Shown one piece after another: positions 1-10,800 of a DNA stretch of 64,000 bases. Under the pieces are notes generated by a model. It had not been told where the DNA came from, did not search any database, and saw only the letters and a program-made list of their open reading frames with translations. This DNA is from Piezodorus guildinii (lineage: Eukaryota > Arthropoda > Insecta > Hemiptera > Pentatomidae), in NCBI GenBank assembly GCA_023052935.1, contig CM041294.1:13689791-13753790 (forward strand), read 5' to 3'. The stretch's first letter is position 1, and each line of letters begins with the position of its first letter. The position numbers and the translations under genes were made by a program.

Positions 1-265
1 GTTTAATACAGATAAGAAATTATTAAACCTCAGAATGTGTATATATAATTTTGCTGTAATTAACATTAACAACAATATATATTGGGTTGTTTCACATGAA
101 ATGTCCGTTTTTATAGTTTCTGAAATACATAAAATACTTTGCAGGTCTCTGTTGTTTTCTTCCGAATGTTTACATATTTAAAGTAAACAGTTACTAATCC
201 TCTACCTTTGTATTATAAACATTAGCTTCCCAATCAATTACCCACTTTTTAGTATACCTCCAAAT

Positions 266-472
266 ATGAACATGGAAACACGCGATTTTCGAGTAATATT
301 TTTGTACGAGTTTAAACTCGGCCATTCAGCAGCTGAGGCCGCTAGAAATATTTGCAAGGCGTTTGGGGAAGGGAGTGTTAATGAACGGACCATTCGCCGT
401 TGGTTTGCTAAGTTTTCAGTTGGGGGTACCGACTTGGAAAACTTGCCCCGAGGAAGACCTCCGTCCGTAATA
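266..472 (+). pseudogene. mariner transposase N-terminal fragment (M1)
   Basis: About 69 codons from the ATG carry the first half of the mariner DNA-binding domain: a helix-turn-helix containing FRVIFLYEFKLGHSAAEAAR, a second segment with ERTIRRWFAKF, and the linker LENLPRGRP. In an intact mariner transposase (about 340-350 aa) this binds the terminal repeats. The frame is interrupted by the LINE target duplication at 460-472 and resumes at about 1876. Downstream only the SPTDYHLFRNL region with the third Asp of the D,D34D triad can be recognised (about 2030-2110), with frameshifts. It cannot make an active enzyme. Confidence 0.9.
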
Positions 473-1875
473 AGATAAGATAAGATAAGATAAGCCTTTA
501 TTTACAGATATTTACAATATTTGTTGGTACATAAACTTTATATATATTTATTTTTATTTTAAAAACACTTTTAATAATTGATGTAAGTAAAACAATGTGA
601 CCAAATATTATATACAACTTTTAAATAAAATTTGCTAACATCTTTTTTACTAAAATTGCCAAAAAAAACAAACAAAAAAACTTGATTAAATAAAAATTTT
701 TATCTTTAGATAAATAAAATGGTTTTCTACTAATGTGTAGGCCTCTCCTGAAGGAGGAATAGTCTTGATCGGTGACCAGCCGTACCTTCTGGGTTATGAG
801 TTCGCCGCTGGTTTTTCAATAACTTGGCATTTTAATTCCCAATATTTTCGATCTTCTGTTTTCCTATGCCAAGATATTCCTTCTTGTTTCCTAATTTCGT
901 CCGACCATCTTTTGAGTTGCCCTCCTTGCTTACGTTGCTTTCCGAGAGGTGTCCATTCGGTAATTGCCTTGCTCCATCTGGGTCTTTATCCGCATTAAAT
1001 GCCCAGCCCATTCCCATTTCAGCTTCCTTATACAACCCACAGCATCCCTCACCAAAGTGGTCTCTCTCAGAGTCGTATTTTTTACTTTATGCTTTAAATT
1101 CACATTTGTCATACTCCTCTCCATTCTTCTTTGCCAAACGTTAATTCTTCTTTCCTGGGATTTAGTGAGAGACCATGTCTGGCTTCCATAAGTCAAAGTT
1201 GGGAGAATGCAGGTATTGAATACTAACCTTTTCCATTTAATTTCGGTGGAGCTTTTCATTAAGTTTTTAAAAACCCAAAATTTTTTCCAGCAAGAGGCAA
1301 TCCGTTTTTGAATTTCTTTGGAAAGGCGGTCATCGAATGAAATGGTCTGTCCTAGGTAAGTGGTGTCTTTGACTAATTCTATTTTTGCGAGAACATTTTC
1401 TATTTTGGATATATTTTCTGAATTTGTCATTATTTTAGTTTTAGATAAATTCATCACAAGACCAACCTGACCACACACTCTCTCCAAGTCTTTCAGCATT
1501 TCTATTAACTCGTCCTGGGTACTTGATATCAACACTATGTCGTCTGCAAAATTTAGATGATTTAATTTGTTTCCGTTGATATTAATTCCTTTGGTTTGCC
1601 ATTCCAAATTTCTAAGAGCGAATTCTAGGACCGCTATAAAGAGAGTTGGAGAGAGAGGGTCGCCTTGCCTCTTTTTTACAGGAAATATAGGTCCTTTAAT
1701 ATCTGTTTCAACATAGGCGATGTTATCACTGTATAGTTCAGTAATTATAGAAATGTATTTTTCTGCCACGCCTATGTGTTTTAGAGCTGAAAATATACTG
1801 TCATGCTTGAGGCTGTCAAAAGCTTTAGTGAAGTCAACAAATGCTAGATACAGAGTAATATTATACTCTTTTGAT
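473..1875 (-). mobile_element. 5'-truncated RTE-type LINE inserted in mariner M1
   Basis: The insertion is flanked by a perfect 13-bp target duplication, TCCGTCCGTAATA, at 460-472 and 1876-1888. The 3' end (left side, minus strand) is a short microsatellite of TTATC units, which is the usual tail type for RTE elements instead of poly(A). The 5' end (right side) starts inside the reverse transcriptase, so the endonuclease is absent. The mariner is therefore older than this LINE. Confidence 0.92.
794..1875 (-). pseudogene. RTE-type reverse transcriptase, C-terminal two thirds
   Basis: Read on the minus strand the frame enters at the motif FVDFTKAFDSL, then GDPLSPTLF, the catalytic LNFADDIVLIS, YLGQTISFD, and the C-terminal block TLTYGSQTW. 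These are reverse transcriptase motifs of RTE-clade LINEs. A frameshift lies near 985; the C-terminal tail continues in another frame (TEWTPLGKQRKQ, then LKRWSDEIRKQEG) and ends at a TAA at 794-796. The FADD box is intact, but the endonuclease and the N-terminal part of the RT are gone, so this is a dead copy. Confidence 0.88.
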
Positions 1876-2357
1876 TCCGTCCGTAATAGACAACGATGTC
1901 CTCAAACATACAGTAGAAGGAAACCCCTACCAAACAGTTAAAGGACTCTCAGTACAACTTAATGCAAGTGCATCTACCGTTTCCAGAAATTTAATGTGTA
2001 TTGGGAAAGTAAAAAATTGAAAAAACTGGGCGACGGAGTTCTTCCGCACCCATCATATTCTCCCGACTTGTCTCCAACAGATTACCACCTGTTCAGGAAT
2101 TTAGACAACTTCGTCAAAGGAAAACTTTTTGAAAAGTTGATGATGATCAAGTGAAAAGTGCGTTTTCAGATTTTGTTTCACTTCAAAGCTCAGGGTTGTT
2201 TTTTAAGTTCAGGGATAAAAAAGTTGATGTCACGTTGGGAAAAATGTGTAGAAAAAGAAGGTGAATACTTCGAATAAAATTATCTTGTTTTCATATCGTA
2301 TTTTTAATAAAACTCCTTTACCTTGAAAACGGACATTTCAAGTGACACAACCCAATA

Positions 2358-3448
2358 GTAAGCTACACATACTTTCTGCCTAAAATAACACAAATAGTAG
2401 TACGAAAATAGACCTCATTTCATGCCTATTTAATTATTTATGAAGAATTGATATGTATGTTTTTGGCTAATTATATTTATCTGTTTTATTGCAGCTATGT
2501 AGTCATTTCTATATATATGAAGGCATAGGAGATATTGCGAAACTAACTCTAATAACATTTAAATCATATTAAAGAACCTTTCTGTAGTTGTTGAAACTGC
2601 TGAAGTGACAACTAATATTCAATTTTCCGGTCTATCAGGTAGAGCCATCGCGATATGCCAAGAGCTTGATGAAGCGAATAAAACGCGCGTTCTTCGTCGC
2701 TAACATTTGTTATGCCGTAACAAATCGCCATTTCTGTCGTTGTGGAGACGATGATGGAGGGAATTAGCATATGTAATTGTGAGAGTGGCAACCTCCGAGG
2801 CGGTCATCAGGCAAAGACTATAGCGATTCATCTAATCGACCCAAGATTTGCATATGGAAGGCTACCGTGTGTGGTCCGGGGTTCAGCAGTCATGTCTTCG
2901 CTATTGCAACACCCATCATTCCCCACATCAACACATTCCGAGCTTTTGGTAATAGCTTCAGTCTGTTTTTAAGGAAGCCTAATATTTTCCTTCTTTTATT
3001 ATGTGAAATATTGGGGTCTAGAAGTCTAAGCAAATTATTAAAAAAATTGATTAGGCTGCGATCACACTCAACCTCCAGGTTCCCTCTCCCATGTTTCCTC
3101 GTCCCACAGCAACAGAATAAATAATATTCTTCAACAGCCGGATTCGATCCCAGGAACTAGAGAACAATTGACTGATGGTGTATGTCCATACTACGCAGCT
3201 CTTCGAAAAAAAAAGGAAGAGATAAGGAGGAAAATTGTGTTTTTAGTAACTGGAAAGTGGAAAAATTCCAAAGATAAATTTATTTGAAGGCATTTTCCTC
3301 CTTTGCAGTTTACATATCGAAAGCGAATATGCAGACTGAATTAGATCCAAAAAACTAGGTTTATAAAAGGTGAAAATCAATCTATGAAGATGTGGCAGAC
3401 GATGGGACAGGGGGAGACATAAATTTTGTTTATTCAGTTTTAAATATG
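2358..3448. other. unassigned spacer
   Basis: About 1.1 kb between two mariners. Short open frames (for example 2742-2972 plus) show no recognisable motif and no codon signal I can defend. I see no terminal repeats or tails. Confidence 0.5.
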
Positions 3449-4226
3449 TTGGGTTGTGTCACATAAAATGTCAGTTTTCAAGGTAAAGGATTTTTTTATT
3501 AAAAATATGATATGAAAACAAGATAATTTTTTCGAAGTATTTACCTTCTTTTTCTACACCAACTTTTTTATCCCGAACTGAAAAACTCTGAGCTTTGAAG
3601 TGAAAAAAAATCTGAAAACGCACTTTTCACTTGATCATCATTTACAAAAAGTTTTCCTTTGACGAAGTTGTCTAAATTCCTGAACAGGTGGTAATCTGTT
3701 GGAGACAAGTTGGAAGAATATGGTGGGCGCGGAAGAACTTCGTTGCCCAGTTCTTTCAATGTTTGCCCGGTATGTTTTGAAACATGGGGTCTGGCTGCCG
3801 CTCAGTGACAGTGCTTTAACTGTTTAGTAGCGGTTTCATTCTACTGTATGTTTGAGGACATCATTGTCTATTACGGACGGAGATCTTCCTCGAGGCAAGT
3901 TTTCCAAGTCGGCATCCCCAGCTGAAAACTTAGCAAACCAACGGCGAATGGTCCGTTCATTAACACTCCCTTCCCCAAACGCCTTGCAAATATTTCTAGC
4001 GGTCTCAGCTGCTGAAATGCCGAGTTTGAACTCGTACAAAAATATTACTCGAAAATCGCGTGTTTCCATGTTCATTTTTGGAGGTATACTAAAAAGTGGG
4101 TAATTGATTGGGAAGCTAATGTTTATAATACAAAGGTAGAGAATTAGTAACTGTTTACTTTAAATATGTAAACATTCGAAAGAAAACAACAGAGACCTGC
4201 AAAATCCTTTATGTATTTCTGAAACT
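3449..4226 (-). mobile_element. mariner element copy M2, truncated
   Basis: The left end carries the mariner 3' inverted repeat (starting TTGGGTTGTGTCACATAAAA). The right end stops at about 4226 inside the 5' untranslated region, so the second terminal repeat is missing. It shares the internal deletion joint seen in M3-M5 and has a further deletion of about 100 bp near 3815. Confidence 0.9.
3531..4075 (-). pseudogene. mariner transposase remnant (M2)
   Basis: From the ATG at 4075 the frame gives the helix-turn-helix half of mariner transposase (YEFKLGISAAETARNICKAF, then NERTIRRWFAKF and LPRGRSPSVIDND). After a break it resumes at the LKELG segment with SNLSPTDYHLFRNLDNF, holding the third catalytic Asp (3568-3759). 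The region with the first two catalytic Asp residues is absent, so it is inactive. The N-terminal half alone could still bind related ends if expressed; that is inference. Confidence 0.88.
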
Positions 4227-5365
4227 ACCCAGAGGCACTATTTGAAAACTACTTTCCCGGAATCTTCTCTTTACAAAAAAAAAAAAAATGATTATTTTGA
4301 AATAAAAATCGGTCAACTATTTCGATGAGATCAGGGGCTAAAACAAAATCAAAACGGTCGGGCTGCGATCTGGTGTCTCGGAAAGAAAGTAAAATCGTCC
4401 CCTTTAGCCTTAAATAAACTATTGCTTTAGTAACACGGACTTCAGAATATTTAGGAAGTAGTAGCCAGTATTATCATAGATCAGATGAAGATTTTAAAAC
4501 TATTACCTTACCTTTTATCAAATATGGGTGTGCCCTACCTAGAAACGAGATAAAACTTGAGGAAAACGTTTTTTTCTTCCTTTGTATCCCGTTCGCTCCA
4601 TATCCTCTTGACCAGAGATCTGACCTGGATCCCTACCCACTCACGGAGGCAACGGTAGCCAACAGAAGACAAGGAAGACCTGTGTTGACAAGAACAGGGA
4701 AGGACACTTAAGATAAGGGTACCCTGAGTAGCCAACAGATCCCGAGATAGAGGATTCAAAAGACACAGATAAAGTTTCAGCCTTACCTGACTAATAGCTG
4801 GAACTTTTTGGCTAATGCGTTGCCAGATGTTCCTCTTCCAGGAGATAATTGAAGGCAGGTGACACAGCTCCTGGAGGATTTATTAAATCGGGAGTTCAAC
4901 GTGACAGGTTAAGCAGAGCCATTAAAGATAGATTGTGCCAGTGTTAGAACTGTCATGCTCCGATAAGTATTCAAATTATCTCGCTAAGGAGCACCACCTC
5001 CGAGGCAAAAGGCATATAATCTGGATCAGAGGGCAAGTAATTTTCTTGATGGATTTAATCGGACCGGAGCTTATAATTCCTCATTTGATGAGGTTTGGTA
5101 AGCCTCCAATTCCAGTGAGCAATTTATCAGCATGTGACAAATTGGTCTGGCTGAATTATTGCAGCAGGAATCATTATCCAAATTTGTCTCTCTGATATTT
5201 TGATTATTTTACTTTTTAGCTTAAATGTATTTAATTCAATACATTGATTTAAAATAATATTGAATTAAAAATTTCTTTAACGTTTAAGATGCATTTAGTT
5301 TAAATCATCCTTAATTTTATGTGGATAATATCATTTAATTAATATATTGAATGAATGAAAAAAAA
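4227..5365. other. unassigned spacer
   Basis: AT-rich sequence between mariner M2 and a HINE element. No coding motif is recognisable; open frames such as 4535-4759 (minus) and 4935-5195 (plus) have no family signature. Confidence 0.45.
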
Positions 5366-6181
5366 TCTGGTGCGGGCAACACACGAATTTCACTTACCTC
5401 CATTTTTAAAATCAATGAAAGAATTTTCAAATACAGTTACAGATAAAAAATGCGTGAAAATATTAAAGAAAAATAATTAATTAAATTGAATTTCTATAGA
5501 AACATGTGTTTTAATAAAAAAATCTCTTATATTATTATCTAAAATAATCAGTTAGTTTTATCGGCTTTTTATTACTCTCTATTAACTTTTAAAAGCTTGT
5601 GTATGAGATAATATTTTTTCTAAAATCTTTAGCTTTCCAACGGTATATCATACATGTATATTACTGTTCTTATGTTAAAAAACGAAAAATTGCATTAAAA
5701 AATATTTTTTCTGTTTTCTCCTTTAGTTGGGTATCGAATTCATTCAATTTATATATTTACCTGGTCTTCATCAGTGGTAACAAGATAATATAGTTATTTT
5801 TATAGAATCGACAAAATTAAAGGTACTTTACGGGTAAGAAAATGTAAAATATCGGCATTTAAGCCCTGTCAGACCATTTTAATCCGAATGAAACCTACAT
5901 GATATTAAAGCCCATTATATTTCACATCAATATAGCGAGTTTAATCAAAATCGTCGGAACCGTTTTCGAGAAAATCAAAAAAAGGTGCAAAATGTATTTT
6001 ATAAATTGGCTCTTCTGGTAAGCTCATTTTGATGAAAAAAGTTTTGTAACGTCTCGTGCGTATTTGCGTAGTTGTCTTAAAAAAGAAATTTCAGTTTCAT
6101 AGGACTTAGCGTTTCCGCCCGGGAGTTCGAAAATTTTCACGATCGCGATACTTCCCCTTACTATATATAGTAAGTGAAAGT
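5366..6181 (+). mobile_element. HINE/DINE-1-like non-autonomous Helentron, copy A
   Basis: The 5' end reads TCTGGTGCGGGCAACACACG, followed by an offset copy of the arm (a TTTCACTTACC form of ACTTTCACTTAC). The 3' end is a palindrome (CTTACTATATATAGTAAG) ending in GTAAGTGAAAGT. The 3'-terminal arm therefore matches a 5' subterminal arm set in by about 20 bp, giving asymmetric terminal inverted repeats as in Helentrons. There is no coding capacity and no target duplication, and the flanks are A/T runs. The interior is shared with all other copies in the window. Confidence 0.68.
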
Positions 6182-6705
6182 AATAATTTTTATTTTGGGA
6201 CAGCTAGTCCTCTAGGAATAATATTAAATATTCATCTTCTGGCTACTACATCTTCAAAATATACACCATGTAAGAAATTATACTGCATATTAGAAAAAAA
6301 ATAAATACATGAATACATATGCACGCATATATATGTACAAGGTAATATTGTAACCTTATAATTAGTACAAAAAATAAAATGAACTAAAACATTAAAGAAT
6401 AAAAATTAAAATTCAATAAAGAGGGCAAATAGTCAAAACATACAAAGGTGTTGGAGGGAGACAGGAGAGAGGGGGGAGGGGTTATGAAGGCCTTAAACTT
6501 AACTTGGTGTTTAAACAGATCTTATATAAAAATAAAAAAAATATTATTTGAGTAATTAACTAATTCCTGCTATGAACCTTTCGAAAAAGCTAAGTTTTTT
6601 CCCTCTTCTGCACACACGATTAAATTTAAATTGTGACAAAACAAAACAACAACCATTTATGCAAAAGATAACAATATACATCCTTAGCCTTCCTCCATTG
6701 CTTTT
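6182..6705. other. unassigned AT-rich spacer
   Basis: Separates two oppositely oriented HINE copies. It contains a short purine-rich run (about 6446-6481) and no gene signal. Confidence 0.4.
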
Positions 6706-7341
6706 ACTTTCACTTACTATATATAGTAAGGGAAAGTATTGCGATCGTGAAAATTTTCGAATTCCAGTTTTCAACGGAAATACACATTTTAGGGTCCCCT
6801 GAGTCCAAATAACCAAGTCCTGCAAAAAGGTCTGTGTGTGGTAACTCCCGGGCGGAAACGGTAAGTCCTATGAAACTGAAATTTCATATTTAAGACAAAT
6901 ATACGCCCGAGACGTTACAAAAACTTGTTCATCAAAATGAGATTACCAGAAGAGCCACTTTATACCAAGCATTTTGCACCTTTTTTCGATTTTCTTGAAA
7001 ACAGTTCCGACGATTTTGATTAAACTCGCTATATCGATGTAGAATTTAATGGGCTTTAATATCATGTAGGTTTTATTCTGATTAAAATGGTCTGACAGGG
7101 CTTAAATGCCGATATTTTATTTTATTTTTTCCCGTAAAGTACCTTTAATTTTGTTGATTCTATAAAAATAACTATATTATCTTGTTAACGCTGATGAAAA
7201 ACAGGTAAATATATAAATTGAATAAATTCGATACCCAACTAAAGAAGAAAACAGAGAAAATATTTTTTTAATGCAATTTTTCGTTTTTGAACATAAGAAC
7301 AGTAATATACATGTATGATATACCGTTGGAAAGCTAAATAT

Positions 7342-7884
7342 TGTTACGGGCTACGGGGTGTGCGAAATGAACTACTCCAGTTTACAAATTACAGATGTTT
7401 ATTAAATACAGAAAACACAAATACAAAGGGATTACTAACCACTATATTAACAATAATAATGGAATTACTAGCTTAACTACTAAACAGTATACATATAAAA
7501 TGAGGTATTCCTAACGAATAAACTACTTACAATCTGCTAGACTTATTCTAAGACTTACAACTATAAATTATATATAAACTACAGTCTTCTAATTTCCCAA
7601 CGACCGATTATCACAATATTGACACACAGTTTCACTACACTGTCACACTGTCACGAGTTGTTCACTGTCACTGTTCACTGATACATTCACTTGAGCAAGA
7701 TCAAGACTGACTCACCCAGGCTCAGGGGACCGCTATTTGTACCACCGCCGAATCTTCTAGACCCGGGCGCAGGTAAGGCGGTGGGCCTTTCCAGGCACTT
7801 CGAGGACTGTCCAGGTCCAGAAGTCTCTAGCCTCATCTAGGCCCCTCCAGGCGTGGTCCACCCGTCATTGTCTTGACCGTAGCA
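7342..7884 (-). repeat. Gypsy-1 3' LTR (left)
   Basis: 543 bp, TG...CA. It is identical by eye to the right LTR except for an extra 13 nt within the TTCACTGTCACTG tract near 7660-7685. The pol stop codon (7865-7867) lies inside it, so the end of Pol overlaps the LTR by about 20 bp. Confidence 0.95.
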
Positions 7885-10800
7885 CTACCCCCTCCTTAGA
7901 CGTGCTCTGCCCCAGAGCACAGATTGCAGAAGCTGAGCGATGCTGATCTTCCTCCGATGTAGGTGTTTTGTCTTTCCAGGGGTTGAACGTGCATACCATT
8001 ATGATGACTCCAGAGTTGGCGAACGTCTCTTCTACAATGTTCCTGACAATCCTCCACTCCAGGCCATCGTATCCACAACCCAACTTCGGGATGGCGAGCT
8101 TGGTGACACGCAGTTCCAGAAGCTTTCTCCGCAGGTCGCCAAGACTCCGGCGCAGTGTGTCGTATGTCGGCTTCTGCTCTGATGAACTCTTGGTAACCAA
8201 GTAAAACAGGTGCCGGCCTTCATGCTCTTGATGGAGAGTCTTCCCAACTCTTGGTCCCTGGCGTTCCAGCTCTTCAATTCCAGCGAACTTCTTCCTGAAG
8301 ACCGTCGCAATCCCCCGGGAATCCCTCAGATGTTCGGCGACACAATGTGCTAGAGCATAGTCTACCGGTAACGAGAATATGTCTCTGTAAACTGTCTGCG
8401 TTACCCTACGGGAGTCTGGCGCCTTAGGATGGGGAGTTAGGTCCTTGTCGGTGAGGTTCCTCACTTGCTGTTCCTCTGTAGGGCCATGGTTTCCCTTGTA
8501 TGGAGCCAATCGGTTGAAATGGACTACCTTGGGTTTTCCTTTGGGCTGCTTCCTGATCCTATAGATGACATCATTGATCCTCTTGATGACCTCATACGGT
8601 CCGTCCCAGGAGTTTTGAAGTTTCGGTGAGTAGCCTTGCCTTCTTCGAGGATCGTGTAGCCAGACCAAGTCTCCAGGTTGGAAGCCACCTTTCTCTGCCT
8701 TGATGTCGTAACGCTCCTTCATTCTGTCACTTGCTCCCTGGATGTTTGTGCGAACCTTCTCGTGAATAGTGTTCATTCGCTTCCGTAGGTTCGTGACGTA
8801 GTCTTCTCCGGCGACCTCCTCATCAGGCTTGAAACCGAATTTCAGATCGCAAGGCAAGCGTAGTTCTCTGCCGAACACGACATTGGCGGGGGTCTGCCCT
8901 GTCGTTTCATTAACTGAACTACGATAGGCTAGCAGGAACAGATGAAGATATTGGTCCCAGTCTCGCTGATGGTCAGAAACTACCTTGGCCAAATACCGAC
9001 CCATTGTCCTGTTCATGCGCTCTACCATGCCATTGGACTGAGGGTGAAGAGGCGTCGTCCTGGTCTTTCGTATTCCTAGAGCCTCGCACATCCTGGTGAA
9101 GACTGCCGACTCAAAGTTTCTTCCTTGGTCAGCGTGAAGTTCCATGGGCACCCCAAACCGACTGACGAGCTGCTTCACGAGAACATCTGCAACCGTGGCG
9201 GCCTCCTGATTCGGAAGGGCGTAAGCTTCCACCCACTTTGAAAAATAATCCATGGCCACGAGAATATATCGGTTGCCATTATCTGTCACAGGAAAAGGGC
9301 CAGCGATGTCTACCGCTATTCTCTCGAATGGTGCTCCTACGTTGTATTTCTTCATAGGTGCCTTCTTTTTCCTTATCGGTCCATTAGAGGCGGCACAAGT
9401 TGCACACCGCCGGCACCAATCTAACACATCGTCCTTGAGGTTTGCCCAGTAAAAGCGTTCACGAACCTTTTCTAATGTCCGGTGAACTCCAAGGTGGCCA
9501 CCAGATGCTCCATCATGTAATTCCCTCAGTACTTCGGGCACTTTAATCTTTGGTACGATGAGCTGTAGTCTCCGCTGATCTCCCTCTGTGTTCTCCAATG
9601 CTCGTTTCAGCAGACCTTTGTCCAGTAGAATGGAGTTCCATTGAGCCCAATAGGTTTTTATATTTTTCGACATTGGAGCAACATCCTGCCAGCTTGGTCT
9701 CCTTTGGCCTGATAGCTTCCATTCCCTTATTTGTTTCAAGTCCGGGTCCTCGTCCTGTTCCTTTGCCAGTTGTGTGTCCTGCCAACCGTCGGTAACGACC
9801 GTAGTCCGCAACACTGTTGCTTGCTTTTCTTCTTGTCGAGAACAATGCTTGCATTCTCCGTCACAGGGTCTCCTTGAGAGCGCATCCGCATTCCGGTGAC
9901 TCGTTCCAGAACGATGAGCAGATTCGAAGTCATATTCCTGAAGGCGCTCGATCCACCGTGCAACTTGTCCCTCCGGTGACTTGAATCGCAGCAGCCACAT
10001 TAGAGCTGCGTGGTCCGTTCTCAGTAGAAATCTTCTTCCATACAGGTATTTATGAAAGTGCTCTATGGACTTAACCACTGCCAGAAGCTCTTTCCTTGTG
10101 ACACAGTAGTTGCGTTCTGGAGCTGACAGTGCTTTGCTGAAGTACCCAATAACCTTTTCTTCCCCGTCTTGGAGTTGGGAAAGGACGCTTCCAATAGCAG
10201 TGTTGCTGGCATCTGTGTCAAGAATGAACTTGCCCTCGGGACGTGGATAGCTTAGAATAGGCGCACTACTCAATTTCTTCTTTAACTCCTCAAATGAAGC
10301 CTGACACTCGCGATCCCAAAGGAAAGTCCGTTTTTCCTCAGTGAGCCTGGTAAGAGGTTTTGCGATGTTGGCGAATCCTTTCACGTACCTCCTGTAGTAG
10401 GTGCAGAGCCCGAGGAAACTTCTCACTTGGTGCTTATCTCGAGGTGCTGGCCAATTGGTGATCGCTGTAATCTTCTCTGGGTCAACAGCAACTCCGTTGT
10501 CTGATACAACATGCCCCAGGTAGTTGACTTGCCTTCGGAAGAGATTGCACATCTTCGGGTTCAGTTTTAGATTAGCTGCACGCAGCCGTTCGAAGACCCG
10601 CTCCAGATTCTCCAGATGGTGAGTGAAGGATTTTCCCAGTACAATGATGTCGTCCAAGTAAACCAGGCATATCTCCCAAGAAAGGCCTCTTAAGACGCTT
10701 TCCATCAGCCTCTCGAACGTTGCAGGTGCATCGCAAAGCCCGAATGGCATTACCGTAAATTGCCAGAGGCCAGTGCCGATTGAAAATGCTGTCTTCTCCT

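Larger units (their letters stand above)
82..2355 (+). mobile_element. mariner element copy M1, internally deleted and split by a LINE
   Basis: Terminal inverted repeats of about 30 bp are visible: the left end starts TTGGGTTGTTTCACATGAAA and the right end is its near reverse complement, ending GTGACACAACCCAA. Both ends are flanked by TA (80-81 and 2356-2357), the mariner target duplication. The transposase frame is broken by an RTE LINE (473-1875), and the catalytic middle of the gene is missing as in the other copies here. This copy has also lost roughly 80 bp more around 2016, between two A-runs. It is non-autonomous. Confidence 0.93.

Noticed and set aside
2742..3124. two overlapping plus-strand frames in the first spacer
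   Set aside because: No motif, no codon pattern and no repeat support.
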